The notes beneath the pieces are model-generated. The model was not told the origin of the DNA, made no database searches, and saw nothing but the letters and a program-made list of their open reading frames with translations. Shown here piece by piece: positions 1-10,960 of a DNA stretch of 49,945 nucleotides (position 1 is the first letter of the stretch; the number at the start of each line of letters is the position of its first letter). The stretch spans positions 1 to 49,945 of the forward strand of contig JACKQL020000208.1 in assembly GCA_018296165.2 (NCBI GenBank). The letters are read 5' to 3'. Source of the DNA: Termitomyces sp. T153 (taxonomy: Eukaryota > Basidiomycota > Agaricomycetes > Agaricales > Lyophyllaceae). Both the position numbers and the translations under genes were made by a program.

Positions 1-231
1 GGAGATCATGAAGCACTTGAGGAATGCAGAGAATGGCTGAGAACTACTCTCAACTCCAAAAACCATTCTGTGTTTCCTTTTGGAGAATATATGTCCATAC
101 ACACATTAGTCAGTGAACTATCTATGAACAAAGAAGTCATATTGGATTCATTAACAACATGTCCAGAACAGCATATAAGGTGCCATCAGCAAGTGCAGTC
201 TGTAGAATGTATGGACTTGTCAATATGCTAA
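1..231 (+). CDS. Open frame cut by the left window edge, unrecognised
   Basis: A frame is open from the first base to a TAA at 229-231 (76 residues). It has normal amino-acid use and the stretches EECREWL, FPFGEYMS and LTTCPEQH. There is no start codon in the window, so it is an internal or 3' exon. I do not recognise a family. The FPFGEYMS...L.TCPE pattern faintly recalls the N-terminal part of large basidiomycete transposon-associated proteins that also carry a Ulp1 protease domain, but this is memory-based inference. The surrounding DNA is nearly free of CpG, like the retroelements to the right, which suggests old repetitive DNA rather than an active host gene. Confidence 0.3.
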   Translation, partial: GDHEALEECREWLRTTLNSKNHSVFPFGEYMSIHTLVSELSMNKEVILDSLTTCPEQHIRCHQQVQSVECMDLSIC

Positions 232-1914
232 GCAAAAGGTTTGACTATTGCAGTGTACATAAGAGCAGATTGAATCTATGTGTTATGTGTATACAAAATA
301 ATCAAAAGTTTGATCAATTTGTAATCTGTTGCTCCAGTGGCTGTTTATGTAATTACACTCATGTGAACTTGTGTACTGGGTTTTGACATCTGGACACTAG
401 TCACAACTCTTTGTCCTCCACTTCACTACTAGTTGCTTTCATTCATCTCACCTTTTCAATCCTCTTTTGCAATTGAATAAGAGGGTGTAATTCACTGTTA
501 TCACCATGAAGGGTACCTGACCCATGTTTTGTTAAATCCTGGGGTTGCTTGTTCTCTTTGGTAGAATTGAGCATGGAAGTTTTCTTCATTCTTGGTATAC
601 TGCAATTGGGTATACAGAAAATGGATTACATAGGGAAGTATCTCTAAATGCTACTGTTTCAGTTTTCCAGTTCTATATGCTGCTGTGTGTCTGTTAATGC
701 TACTATCCAAGTCTTCAAGTTCAATGTGCTGTAGTGATCTTAGTGCTATCACTCCTGGGAAGAGGGAGTTTGTCATTCTATGCCTTCAGAGACTCTATTA
801 CTTGACCTTGGTTTTACCTTGTCTTTGAAGGATAGTCTACCTTGTACATGGCACAAATACTTTGTGCTTACATTATTGTTGTGACCATAGGGCTGAAGAT
901 ATTTTCTGTCCATGTTGACTGTGTCCTTTCCCTATGCAGCTGTAAATCTACTATGTCAGCAATTTCCTTCACAAAAACAAACAGTGTATTTAAACAAAAA
1001 TCAATATACACTGTGAAATTTGAAGGTATGTCTGCTTACACCTATGTTCCACCCTTTGACTCAATCTCACAAAGGTATTCCATGTAACAGACATACATTG
1101 TCCATTATACTATGTGTCATACCATCTGAACATTTATGCCTGTTTTTTTCATTGTATCTTTTACTTTCAGACATCACAACTTCTCCATGTCCTCCCTGCC
1201 ATGCTCAACCATCATCTGTTGGCATCCTCAAACATCCATCAAGTCAGCAGGCAGCTGCCATATGTGAGAAATGGCTGAACTTGGCATTCAAGCAGTGACT
1301 GAGAGATATTTTGATGTTTTAACCCAGGCAAACATTGTCACTCTGGTCTTTTAGTACATATATTTAGCAACCAATTGAGCTACCTATCCATTCACTCTTT
1401 ATTTCAAAGTTCTTACACTCACTTTGACCACAAGTCTTGCCATCTCACATTAAAAGGCTTCAATCACAACAACTGTATGGTTGCTGCATTCCACACATAC
1501 CCAAATGATGTGCAACAACATCTAGACAGAGCATTTACATACAGTTACAAAGGACACTCTTACAGCTGGCACACATGACACATAATCATTTGACACTGTG
1601 TACTCAGGGTATTAACAAAGAAGTATGAGTTTAACTTAGTATTGAATGAGATCATGAGTGATCAGACAATTGTACTTGTCTAACATATTAACTATTTTAT
1701 CTATCTACATCTATAGTTTGCCATTGCAACAGGCAATCAATGATTGTTAGCCAGCAACATGTCTTTTTGTCAATAAAATTAGGTACATATTATATTGGTG
1801 CTATTATATGTAGTCATTTGATAATACAACTTCAGTTGGTACTTATAATGTGAACAATGTATTATATATGTAAATATATGTATAGTTGTAATGTATTGTA
1901 CACTCAAAAAATAT
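232..1914. other. AT-rich, CpG-depleted DNA without a recognisable gene
   Basis: Only short open frames occur (longest 92 codons, at 1,020-1,298 on the plus strand), and none shows a domain I can name. The stretch is AT-rich and almost free of CpG. It ends where the truncated reverse transcriptase of element E begins on the minus strand. It is best read as decayed repetitive DNA. Confidence 0.5.
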
Positions 1915-3119
1915 CTATAGACCTTGGAATTGCCATGTGACACAATGTCCCATCCTTGACAGCTTGAGGTAAAACTTGTTTTTGCATAGTCTTTCAAAGA
2001 CTACTCTGAGGTGCTGCTTGTGTTCCTCAATGGAGTCCAAAAAGACAAATATATTGTCTAAGTAGACATGCATCCACTTGCCAATGACATTCCTAAAGAT
2101 AATCATCATTAGACATTGGAATGTGGCTGGCATGTTACAATCACCAATCTGCATAATGTTATTGCAATATGTTCCCATAATGGTCATAAATGCAGTCTTA
2201 GGTATGTCCAATGTACATATCCCCACTTGCTCATATGCATTGGTGAGGTCAATTTTCAACCTCACTGGTGCATGAGCAACATCTTCCCTAATGACTTCTT
2301 GGTCTAGTAAGGTGTTACATCCTTAATGGTATTGTCATTGCACTGATGAACATCTAATGCCATCTGCAGGGATCCATCCTTCTTAGAGATGCACAGTAGC
2401 AGTGCAGCCTGATTGGCTGCACATGGTTCCCACCACTTAGCCCACACATAGCAGTCAATTTTATCCTGTAATTGCTGCTGAAGTGACTTAGGACACCTCA
2501 GCATGAAGTATGAGTACCACTTGGTCTCATCAATGAGATTTATCTCATGATTTACTTCTTGCCAAGGAGGAAGTCCCTCCTTTGTTCCATTGACAATGTC
2601 TTGGAACTTGTTGTACCACTGCTGTCAAAGGTGTGGAATATTGCCTTCTGTTAGCTTGGAAGGTCTTGCCTTCCCCCCAACTACTGTTAGAGAGCAGCAA
2701 TGCTCTTTCTTGTTCAATTTTGCTGGTGGTACAGGCTTTGCATATTTATCATGCAAGGCCATCAGACAAATCTCTGATTTGTCTGGTATGTTCAGCCAAG
2801 CAGGACCATGGGTTGTCCTGCCTCTTGCTTCTCTCCTTGAGTATTCAAGCTCACTAGGCTTGGATATTTCATCCTCCATAGCCATTCTATCTATTTTGTC
2901 CTCAGAAGTCAATCTTCTTACCCTTTCCTGTTGTGTCAAGTCAGCTATGACCTGATTCCACTCTTGTGGCATGTGTGGATTGTACACCCATTCAAGGGTA
3001 GGCTTTGGGATTGGTCTGTCCCAAATCTTCCTTTCCCTTGCCTTTGGTAACTCTGGCACATAGTTCACTATGGAACAACTTCCAATTGTTCCCAGCTGCA
3101 AGGTAATAGGGGTGGCCAA
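1915..3119 (-). pseudogene. Element E reverse transcriptase and upstream linker (broken)
   Basis: The 2,504-2,304 segment carries the RT fingers, with KWWEPCAANQAALLLCISKKDG and NDNTIKDVTP-like matches to agaric gypsy elements. The 2,265-1,915 segment carries the palm, with KIDLTNAYEQV, GDCNMPATFQ and VYLDNIF. The catalytic Tyr-x-Asp-Asp box reads YLDN (2,053-2,058): the second Asp is Asn, expected to abolish polymerase activity. The two segments lie in different frames. Upstream, 3,119-2,625 is a 164-residue open segment rich in charged residues (linker between protease and RT). The protein ends shortly after the palm, so thumb, RNase H and integrase are absent. Confidence 0.75.
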
Positions 3120-4829
3120 TCATATTCCAGCCACATGCACAAATGATGGGGTGATTCTGGATGTGGTACTCCCTGAATCACACAGCATCCACACTTGGTG
3201 GCCATTCACTTCTACCCAAGGGACAAGACATTCTTTGTCTTGTGCTGACAGCACTGGGCATTCCATGGCATCCTTGGATGCCACAAGCTGCACTTTTTGC
3301 ATGCAAACCTTGTTGCTAGGTTCTTTTTCCCTATGCTCACCAATAGGAGCCTCTGTGAGGGCAAATAGTCCTTCACAATCACTACCACAAGTATAGTATG
3401 TTGTTATATGTTTCCAATTCAACATACTCCTCACCATGCTTCTAAGTCCCATTGGACTCAAACACATCATCAGCATTGGCCCCAGCAGGCTCTTCCTCCT
3501 GCTCATCATCAGCTTCTCCCAGATCTGACAGAGCAGCTGTATGAGCTGCTCACACAAATATCCAGGGAGCTGGTTTAGCTGGCTCTCTGCATTCATGCAC
3601 AAAGTGCCCAGCCTTTCTACACTTATAGCAGTTTGCAGCCTGCCTGGCATCCTTGCTAGGTTGGCCTGATGCTATGGCCACTACATTTTTCCCTGCAGCA
3701 AGATGTTTCCTTGCTGCCTGCACTGCAGCTACAGGTTGGGAGGGCTCCAAGCCCACACTAGCTCTTGGTTGCAAGAGTCTCAAGGTCATGCATATAGCTG
3801 GCCTCTTTGCTGACTGCAATGGCTGTGACCAACTATGATGTCTGGTTACCTCTGTCCACTTGGCTAATGCAGTCCCAATTGCTGGGGACTGTGCTGCTGC
3901 TAACAACAGCTGCCATCCTGACCAACTTTTCTTGCTGCACTCTAAGTAGTGTGCAGCAGTTTTAATGCTTCTTTTATAGGCCTTGGCCTCTGAGACAAAC
4001 TCCTCAACTGTATTTACCTTGGGAGCCAGTCTACCATTGTGTATTAATGCCACAAGCATGTCAGAGGGTATTCCCTCCAAGAACTGCTTGCAAATGGTAA
4101 ATTTGTTGGGAAACACAGCCATGTTTTGAGCATGATCAAGCAAGGCATCATAAAAGCCTTGCACTCCTTCTTTGACTGCATAACCACATTGTGGAATGCA
4201 TTGTGGGCATCTTGCATTGTTAAAGGCTGTACAAACTGGTTGTACAGTCCAAGGAGCATGTTTCCAAACCTCCAGTGGAACTGGGCCCTATTGACATGTG
4301 TGATATGTCATAGGTATCATTTCAGCACACTTGCAGCTAGGAAGTCCATTGAGATTAGGACTTTCTTGTGATTGCAGCCATTCCAACCATACTGAGCTAC
4401 AGCATAGAATATGCAAATGCTCATCAGCCAGTCTTCAAGTTTGCTGAACTTGGCAGACCCTGCATAGGAAGTGATTGTTTTTGATGGATCACTCTGCCTG
4501 GGCTTGATTCCTCCTGGTATAGCTAGTCAGACTGCAAGCAAATGTTCCATCACTGCCATAAGACACTTGTGCATTGTCTGGCAGTAATATTTGTGGGCTT
4601 TCTCCACTCCTGGAGTTGCAAAGTATCCACAATATTGCAGCAGCATTGAAAACTGCCATGGCTGTCTCTCACTCTCCCAACCACCTGCAGGTGGTGGTTG
4701 TACTGGAGTGACTGCTGACAGTCCTCCTGGCATTACAGCACTCTCCCTGCCCCCATCATGGTGTGACATGGCAAATTCCAATGTCCCATGTGGAGTGTCT
4801 CTGACTTAGGCCCAAGCACCTGACCTTCC
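3120..4829 (-). pseudogene. Element E gag with CCHC knuckle and start of protease (broken)
   Basis: Gag-like sequence runs from about 4,829 down to 3,550 over several frames, including a region with QFVQPLTMQDA and GFYDALLDHAQNMAVFP, which match the capsid region of agaric gypsy elements as I remember them. A zinc knuckle CYKCRKAGHFVHEC (C-x2-C-x4-H-x4-C) lies near 3,600 and is the nucleic-acid-binding motif of nucleocapsid. The frame at 3,650-3,120 ends in an aspartic protease active site, CDSGSTTS, near 3,170, so this copy, unlike the C-family proteases, keeps its catalytic Asp. The frame changes between 4,781, 4,259, 4,164 and 3,650 show decay. No complete product is possible. Confidence 0.75.
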
Positions 4830-5102
4830 ATGGTCACTACTGTGCCCATTGTGGAAGGTGCACATCAAAAATTTTTAATGTGCTGATTGTAACTAGTGGC
4901 AGTGAACTTCTTTTTTAGAAGTTCAGGTTCTTTCCTCACAAATGAGTTATTGCTTGTTTGACTTAGAGAAATGTAATGTTTCTGTTACAGGTCACACAGC
5001 TTATGGTTCACACTCTGCAAGTCAAAACCAGTTGATAGTTCTGTATACAAAGTATGAAGTAAGGCACTTCCTTACATAAGTAATTGTATAGTACTTTTAG
5101 GG
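4830..5102. other. Short stretch between elements E and B1
   Basis: I see no coding signal. It may be the leader of element E, but I could not find an LTR end or a primer-binding site. Its right end is the original insertion target of B1: the left target-site copy follows at 5,103-5,107, and the sequence resumes after 13,817. Confidence 0.4.
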
Positions 5103-5107
5103 ATAGC
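5103..5107. repeat. Target-site duplication of B1, left copy
   Basis: ATAGC directly abuts the left LTR end. The same five bases follow the other LTR end at 13,813-13,817. A 5-bp duplication is what gypsy integrases produce, and it fixes both ends of B1. Confidence 0.9.
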
Positions 5108-5558
5108 TGTAAGAGTGACCTCTGGAGGCTGTGGCTCAATCACACAACTGGCAAAGAGAAATCCAAAGTCTATTCAGTACTGTACAGTGTCTACTGAGAT
5201 AACTACTCACCTTGCAAAGGAAAATCCAAAGAGAACAAGTCTGGGGATTCTCTAGGCCAGGTGTGGTTTTCAGAGACTTCAGAAGCATGAGAAACAACTG
5301 TACAGTATGACAGAGAAAAAAGACAAAAGTGATGTGTCAGTGATGTGTCAGCAATTGGTCAGCAGTTACATAAGCTGGTGGCAGTGTCAAAGGGACCACA
5401 CTTGTCTGAATTATTGACAGAGAACTGGTGCAGCCTGAGAACTAAAACCAGGACCAATAGATAGGAAAAAGAAAGGAGAATGAAGAAAAACCATAGCAGG
5501 GAAAATCTAACAAGAACTGGAGAAGGAGAAGGGGAAACAAGTGGGATGTCCCCTAACA
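5108..5558 (-). repeat. B1 3' LTR
   Basis: It reads TGTTAGGGGA at its 5' end and CTCTTACA at its 3' end on the minus strand, and matches 13,411-13,812 along nearly its whole length. It contains the 11-mer AGACTTGTTCT (minus strand of 5,232-5,242) that is complementary to the element's PBS, marking the probable start of the transcript. Confidence 0.9.
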
Positions 5559-5575
5559 TCACCCCCCCTCTAGCA
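5559..5575 (-). promoter_or_regulatory. B1 polypurine tract
   Basis: On the minus strand a run of AGAGGGGGGGTGA lies directly against the start of the 3' LTR. This is the expected position of the primer for plus-strand DNA synthesis. It overlaps the TAG stop codon of the integrase/chromodomain frame (5,570-5,572), so coding and replication signals share bases. Confidence 0.8.
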
Positions 5576-7076
5576 TATGGTGTCTTGACACACTGGGTGG
5601 AAGAAGTCATGAATTGCCTGGTCAGCTGTTGAAATAGGATAGATGCCTTGAATGGCATTTGGGGCATTGGAATGCCTATGGTAGAAGTCCCAGACCAGGC
5701 CTGATGCATGAATGTTAGCCTGTGGTTCCCAAGAGATGTCCTTGATGCCATATCCCTTCCATTTCACCTTGAACTGCAACTTCCCTCAGAATATCCTGCT
5801 ATCCAAGATTTCCTCCACCTCATACTCCTCCTCATTGTTGACCAGGACTGGTGGTGGGGGTGGCTTAGGGCAATGGCCTGGGATTGGATCCTCTGGAGCT
5901 GGAAATAACTTGACCACATTGAAGACTGGGTGCAGTTGGCATAGGCCTGCTGGAAGTTTAAGTCAGTATGCTAAAGGCCCTACCTTCTTCTCCACCATGA
6001 AGGGGCCAAGATGATGATGTGACAGCTTCTGGAATGGCCTTGTTGTCTTAATGTCTGAGCTATCCAAGTACACATGGTCCCCAGGCTTGTAAACTGGGGC
6101 AGGTGTCCATCTGCAATCATAGTACCATGCCATGTCCTCCTTGGCCTTCACCAATGCAGCTTTTGCCTCCTCCTGTGCCCTCCTCATCTGATCCACAAAC
6201 TTGTTGACAGAGTCATTCTCTAAGGGGCATGCCTGAGGTTCAAATCCCATGCAAGGATGCCTGCCAGTGTCTAGGAAGAATAGAGTCATCTGTGTGGAAG
6301 AGTGGACATGGTTGTTGTATTGGATTTCCACATCCAGCAGCAGATCATCTCAGTCATCCTGCCTCTTATTACAAAACAGGTGGAGATACTGTTCCAGTTC
6401 CTGGTTAACATGTTCTGTCTGCCCATCTGACTGAGGGTGATAGGCCATAGTGGTATGGAGCTTTATTCCTAGCAGGCAATACAGTTCCCAAGTGAATTCT
6501 GCTACAAACTGGGGGCCCTGGTCAGAGACATACTCATCTGACAGATCATGGAGTTTCCAGATGTTCTTCCAATACAGGCTGGCCACTGCCAAGGTAGAGC
6601 ATGTTGTGTGGGTGGGTATGAAGTGGGCTCATTTGCTATAGAGGTCCACAACTACTATTACAGCATTGTATCCATGAGCATCTGGAAGTTTCACAATGAA
6701 ATCCACTGATGCAACACTCCAGTGAGCAGCTGGAATAGAGAGTGGGTGGAGCTGGCCCATGGGTGCTTGGCAGCAAGGCTTGGTGCAGAGACAGAGGTCA
6801 CAGGTGCTAGTGTAGGTGCCTACATATCAGGTATCTGTGGCCACCAATAGTTCTGGGATATCAGCTCTAGCATCTTTTACCTTCTAGTATTTCTGGCTAC
6901 TCAAGAGTCATAAGGTTGTTCTACAATGCGCTAGCAAAGTTCTGGAATGTTAGGCATGTAAATGCATCCTCTGAAGGTTGAAAGCCCATCTTAAAGACCC
7001 CACTCATCTGCATGCACTGACTTGACTCCACTAGCCCATCAAGCTTATAGAGCCTGTGCAGCCTGGGCAACTGTCA
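5570..7076 (-). pseudogene. B1 integrase with C-terminal chromodomain (broken)
   Basis: Read leftward from about 7,000, an HHCC-type N-terminal zinc region (degenerate) is followed by the catalytic core. First Asp lies in VDFIVKLPDAHG (about 6,690), second in YVSDQGPQF (about 6,530), and Glu in SDGQTEHVNQELE (about 6,410), i.e. the D,D,E triad of retroviral-type integrases. The C-terminal part has KPGDHVYLDSSDIKT. It is followed by a chromodomain with EVEEILDSR, KVKWKGYG and SWEP at about 5,800-5,690, thought to direct integration to heterochromatin in chromoviruses. The frame is broken several times, including a KRA-to-K-stop-A change where CGA appears to have become TGA. Stop at 5,570-5,572. 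Confidence 0.85.
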
Positions 7077-7081
7077 GGTTC
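7077..7081. repeat. Target-site duplication of solo LTR1, left copy
   Basis: GCAAC abuts the left end of LTR1. The matching copy is at 9,555-9,559, beyond LTR2 and the last base of LTR1. Confidence 0.85.
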
Positions 7082-8254
7082 TGCTGACAATAGGGGCTCA
7101 GCTGTACTGGGCAAATCCTTACTAGGCAGATGTGATTCCCTGCACAGATGACTGGGCACTCTGAGAACTTCTAAATGTGGGGGGCTTGCAAGGATGAGTG
7201 ATGGGAAGTGATCTGAGCAAGTCTGGGGTGGTCCAGAGGAGTGTAGGACAAGTGGCAGGGAAAGGGATAGGCTTGGTGGGGTGTCAGGTATGAGTCTGTA
7301 AGGGAGTATTGTGGGTGCAGAGGAAGTGGAGGTTATATGAGTGATGGGGGCAGAGCCAGAGCTTGGTGGGGGATCAATGGAAGTTGATGGGGGATGATGG
7401 AGGTTGATGGAGTTTGGGACTGAGTGAGTAGTGAGGTTCAGAGTTGGTTTAAAGAATGTTTGAGGTTTGTAATTGTAAGCATGGAATTCATGAAAGCATT
7501 AAGAGTTGAAAAGGACTCGAGCACAACAAAGGAAACAGATCAAACAAGATGAGATGGAGCTGAATAGAACAAGGCGGAGTCAAGGCAAGATTGAGACAAG
7601 AATGGAAATAGATTCAAGCAGGGATGCAAAGTAATAATGGGGATAATAATGGAATAGAGACAAGACAAAACCAGGAGACTGAGAGTAAAGGAAATGTAAT
7701 ATGGAACACAAAACATATGAGAGAGAAACAATCAGAACATAGGTAACATTAGGCAATAGGTAATATCAAGACTAGAGTATGTGGAGCTACTCTATGGCTT
7801 ATATACTGGCTACTGGAGTGCTCCAGACAACAGCAGGTGTGGCAGTGAGGCTTGGTGGGGCTTGGTGGCATTGACAGGTGTTGGTTGTAATTAGAGGGCA
7901 GGCTGTGTTGATATCTTGATGGGAGCAGTTGGGGATGTGGGCTGCTCCAAGGTAGTCTTGATACTCTGGAGTGAGTCAGGGGAACCGGGTTGATGGGCTA
8001 GTGATGTATGATGGAGTCAGGAACATCAGGGGATGGCTCCAGAGGTTCAGGAGATCCAGGGGAACCATTGATAGCTGTGGAGAGAACATCAGAGTTGGCC
8101 AGGGGGGCTGTTGGGATTTGCCAGAGAAGTGTCAGAGTTGCTTGGAGTAGGCACAGAGAGTGTACAATGGTTGGGAGATTGAGGAGGACATTGGGGGGGA
8201 GCTCTATGGAAGTGAGCAGGCCAGGAATGGGGTCAGGGATCCAGGGAGCAGGTC

Positions 8255-8259
8255 ATAAC
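8255..8259. repeat. Target-site duplication of solo LTR2 (left copy; right copy 9,549-9,553)
   Basis: ATAAC occurs directly before LTR2 and directly after it. The duplicated bases belong to the 3' tail of LTR1, which proves the order of insertion. Confidence 0.9.
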
Positions 8260-8804
8260 TGTCAGGTTCCACTGACCTCGGAGGCTCAGCTGCACTGGGC
8301 AAGTTCTTACTAGGTGGGTGTGATCCCCTTGCACTGGCAACCAAATACTCGAAAGTGTTCTGGGCACTGATGGCTTGCACAGATAGTCAGTGGGATGTGA
8401 TCCAGACAGGTCTGGAGGGGTCCGGAGAAATCGGATTGTGAGGAAATGGGATGGGCTTGGTGGGGTTCAGGCAGAAGACCATATGGGAGATTCACGGACG
8501 CGAAGGAGTAGGCGGCTACGCAATCAATGGGAGCAGAGCTGGGGTTTGATGGGAGATCAATTGAGGTTGATGGAGTCTGGGACCGAGCAAAGAGCGAGGT
8601 TTGGACCTAGTGAAAGAGTGTCAGGGTTCGTAATTGTAATTGCGGAGTTCATGAGGTCATTAAGGTTGGGGAAGACTTGGGCACAACAGCTGGACGGAGT
8701 CACCGAGACAGCATCGGACAAAATGAAATGGAGTCGAGATGGAACAGGAGTAGATTCGAGTGGAGATATGAAACAATAATGAGAATGATAGCAAAATGGA
8801 GACA

Positions 8805-8903
8805 AGACAAGACTGGGAGACTGAGATAAGACTGGGAGACTGAGATAAGACTGGGAGACTGAGATAAGGCCAGGAGGCTGAGATAAGGCCAGGAGGCTGA
8901 GAT
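8805..8903. repeat. 19-bp tandem repeat in LTR2
   Basis: About five copies of the unit ACTGGGAGACTGAGATAAG, with two later copies drifted to GCCAGGAGGCTGAGATAAG. The same unit occurs about two to three times in the other LTRs (for example 42,385-42,435 and 44,453-44,505). Relative to the element's transcript it lies downstream of the predicted start site, in the leader. Confidence 0.85.
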
Positions 8904-9309
8904 TAAGGAAAACGAATCATGAAACACAAAACACAAAACACAAGAAGAAAACAATCAGACCATAGGTAATGTTAAGCAATATCAAGACTAGAGTACGAAG
9001 AGCTACTCGACATCTTATATACTGACTACCGGAGAACTTCGGAGTACATTGGCTGTGGCGGTGGGGCTTGGCAGAGCTCGACAGAGTGGGCGGGTGTTGG
9101 TTGCAATCAAGGGTTGGGCCGTGCTGATACGTTGATGGGATCATTTGGGGATGTGGGTCGCCCCAAGGTTGTTGTAATACTCTGGAATGGGTCAGAGGAA
9201 CCAGGGTATTGAGTTGGTGATGGGTGGCAAAGATCGGGAACAGCAGGGGTGGTTCTCAGAGTTTGGGAGATCCAGGGTAAGTGTCAGTGGCTGGGGAGAA
9301 GGCGTTGAA

Positions 9310-9435
9310 GTTGGCCAGGGGGCTGTCGGAGTTAGCCGGGAAGGCGTCAGAGTTAGCCAGGGAGGCGTTGGAGTTAGCCAGGGAGGTGTCAGAGTTAGCC
9401 GGGGAGGTGTCGGAGTTAGCCGGGGTTGCATCGGG
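9310..9435. repeat. 24-bp-class tandem repeat in the U3 of LTR2
   Basis: Four to five tandem units based on GGAGTTAGCCAGGGAGGYGTC. Other LTRs of the family carry one to three units at the same place (for example 42,845-42,895 and 43,995-44,045). The repeats sit near the outer end of U3, upstream of the promoter core, where enhancer-like repeats are common in LTRs. Confidence 0.8.
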
Positions 9436-9589
9436 GCTAACCGAAATAGGCGTGGGGCATGGGTGGAAGTTTGGCGGAGCATCGGGGGTTTTGAGGAATC
9501 GGGAGGTTGCTGGACGATGTGCGGGGGTCCAGGGGACGGGTCATAACAATAACAGCAACTGCATCCTCCTGTGCACTCTCCTGGTTCCC

Positions 9590-10960
9590 TCACCAGATGT
9601 CTCTAAGGATGTTTGCCTTGTCCTCTTGATCCACGATCCCTTCTAGTGCCATGATAGCAAAGAGCTCAGGCTTGAGAAGGACAATGTTGTCATTATCTCC
9701 TGCTTTTGTGCCATGGTCAGCCCTGCCTGGACAATGTGTCTGGTTTGCCCATGCTTTGTCCAGGTTTGTGATGCAGTGAGAAGTGAAAGTTAGCCAGATA
9801 CAGAGACTACCAAGCCTGATGTTGATTGATTTTCTTAGCAGAATGGAAGTACTCCAGATTCTTGTAGTCCATCCAGACTTCAAACTCATGCTGTGCACAT
9901 TTGAGGAAATGCTGCCATTCTTCAAAGGACCAAATAATTGCCAGCATCTCCTTGTCATGGATCTTATAGTTCTGTTCTACTGCATTAAGGCTTTTGGAGT
10001 AGAAGGCTACTGGATGCCATTTGCCATCCTCCTTTGACTGCTGGGAGAGGACTGCTCCTGTAGCAAATGCCAAGCTATCCACTTCCACACAGAATGGAGA
10101 GTCATTGTTGAGGAATAGGAGGACAAGCTTTGAGGTCATGGCTTGCTTGGGAGCATCAAAAGCAGCTTGCTGTGGGGGCTCCCACCACCATGCTGTATCC
10201 TTAACTGCAAGGTCAAAGAGGGGGCATGCATGGTGGGAGAAATCCTGTATGAAACTCCAATAGAAATTGACAAACCCAAGAAAGGCCTGCACTTCCTTCT
10301 AGTTCCTTGGCTCAGGCCACTCTGCTACACCTGCCACTTTAATGGGGTCCATCTCTGCCATTCCATGCAAAATGATCAAACTCAGGTACTCCATCTTAGT
10401 CTGCTCAAATTCACACTTCTCAGGCTTTAAATAGAGCTGGTATTGGCAGAGGCATTCTAAGACAATACATGTGACCCAACAATGCTCCTCCAGAGTTTTA
10501 GTGTAGATGAGGATATTATCAAGATATACACAGACAACACCCTCTGCAATCAGATCACAGAAAATGTCATTCATCATAGTCTGGAAGGTGGCTGGGCTAT
10601 TAGTGAGACTAAAGAACATCACCAGAGGTTTAAAGAGTCTGTAATTGGTTCAGAATGCTGCCTTCCCAGCAATTCTTCACTGTCATTGCATTCAAGACAC
10701 AATAATCCTGGACCAGACAAAGAGACCCACCCTTCTTCTTAATGAAAAAGACTGGGGAGGCCATTGGAGACTTGGAGTGTTGTATTCATCCTAAGCTAAG
10801 ATTCTCCTGCAGGAAAGCATCCAGCTCATCCTGCTCATGGAGTGCAAGTGGATAGACCTTGCAGCTGGAGGGCTCTGCATCTGGTATCAGCTCAATTGCA
10901 TGATCCCACTGCTTGTGCTCTGGAAGTGAATCAAAGGAGGCCCTGGAGAATACATGCTCA
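9590..10960 (-). pseudogene. B1 reverse transcriptase and RNase H (broken)
   Basis: Read leftward from 10,960: RT fingers with FFIKKKGGSL and VQDYCVLNAMTVKN (about 10,750-10,680), palm with SLTNSPATFQTMMNDIF and VYLDNILIY (10,622-10,299), thumb with FLGFVNFYWSFI, and RNase H with FCVEVDSLAFATGAVLSQ, NYKIHDKEMLAI and FEVWMDYKNLEY (10,292-9,807). The catalytic box is YLDN (10,515-10,520) rather than YLDD, and the first RNase H Asp is retained (VEVD). Three frames are needed to read through. At its 3' end (about 9,560) the sequence is interrupted by the nested solo LTRs and continues as integrase at about 7,076. Confidence 0.85.

Larger units (their letters stand above)
1915..4829 (-). mobile_element. 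Element E: truncated Ty3/gypsy retrotransposon
   Basis: Read on the minus strand, the order is gag (about 4,829-3,550), CCHC knuckle, aspartic protease start (about 3,180), linker and reverse transcriptase (2,504-1,915). This is the gag-PR-RT order of Ty3/gypsy elements. RNase H, integrase and both LTRs are missing: homology stops in the RT just after the catalytic motif, near 1,920. Reading frames are broken by stops and shifts. CpG is almost absent. The copy is dead, and probably older than B1, which sits immediately to its right. Confidence 0.8.
8260..9548 (-). repeat. Solo LTR2 (A/C family) nested inside LTR1
   Basis: It begins TGTCAGGTTCCACTGACC (plus reading) and ends GGGTCATAACA. Perfect ATAAC duplications lie at 8,255-8,259 and 9,549-9,553. 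It keeps many CpGs, so it is younger than LTR1. It contains the family's promoter core on the minus strand (TATATAA then GTCTTGATATT, near 9,020-8,980) and two tandem-repeat tracts. At about 1,289 bp it is longer than the other LTRs of the family because those tracts are expanded. Confidence 0.9.
7082..9554 (-). repeat. Solo LTR1 (A/C family), split by solo LTR2
   Basis: LTR1 occupies 7,082-8,259 and its final base is at 9,554. LTR2 with its ATAAC duplication is inserted 5-6 bp from LTR1's end. LTR1 starts TGTCAGGTTCTGCTGAC (plus reading) and ends GGTCATAACA, the same ends as the LTRs of elements C and A. No internal element sequence accompanies it, so it is a solo LTR left by LTR-LTR recombination, and the GCAAC duplication confirms a real insertion into B1's pol. 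It is more CpG-depleted than LTR2, in keeping with greater age. Confidence 0.88.

Noticed and set aside
9192..9593. 133-codon Pro/Thr-rich open frame (minus) and overlapping 119- and 121-codon frames (plus)
   Set aside because: They lie in the tandem-repeat part of LTR2; the repeat length keeps several frames open at once. No domain and no support from other LTR copies.
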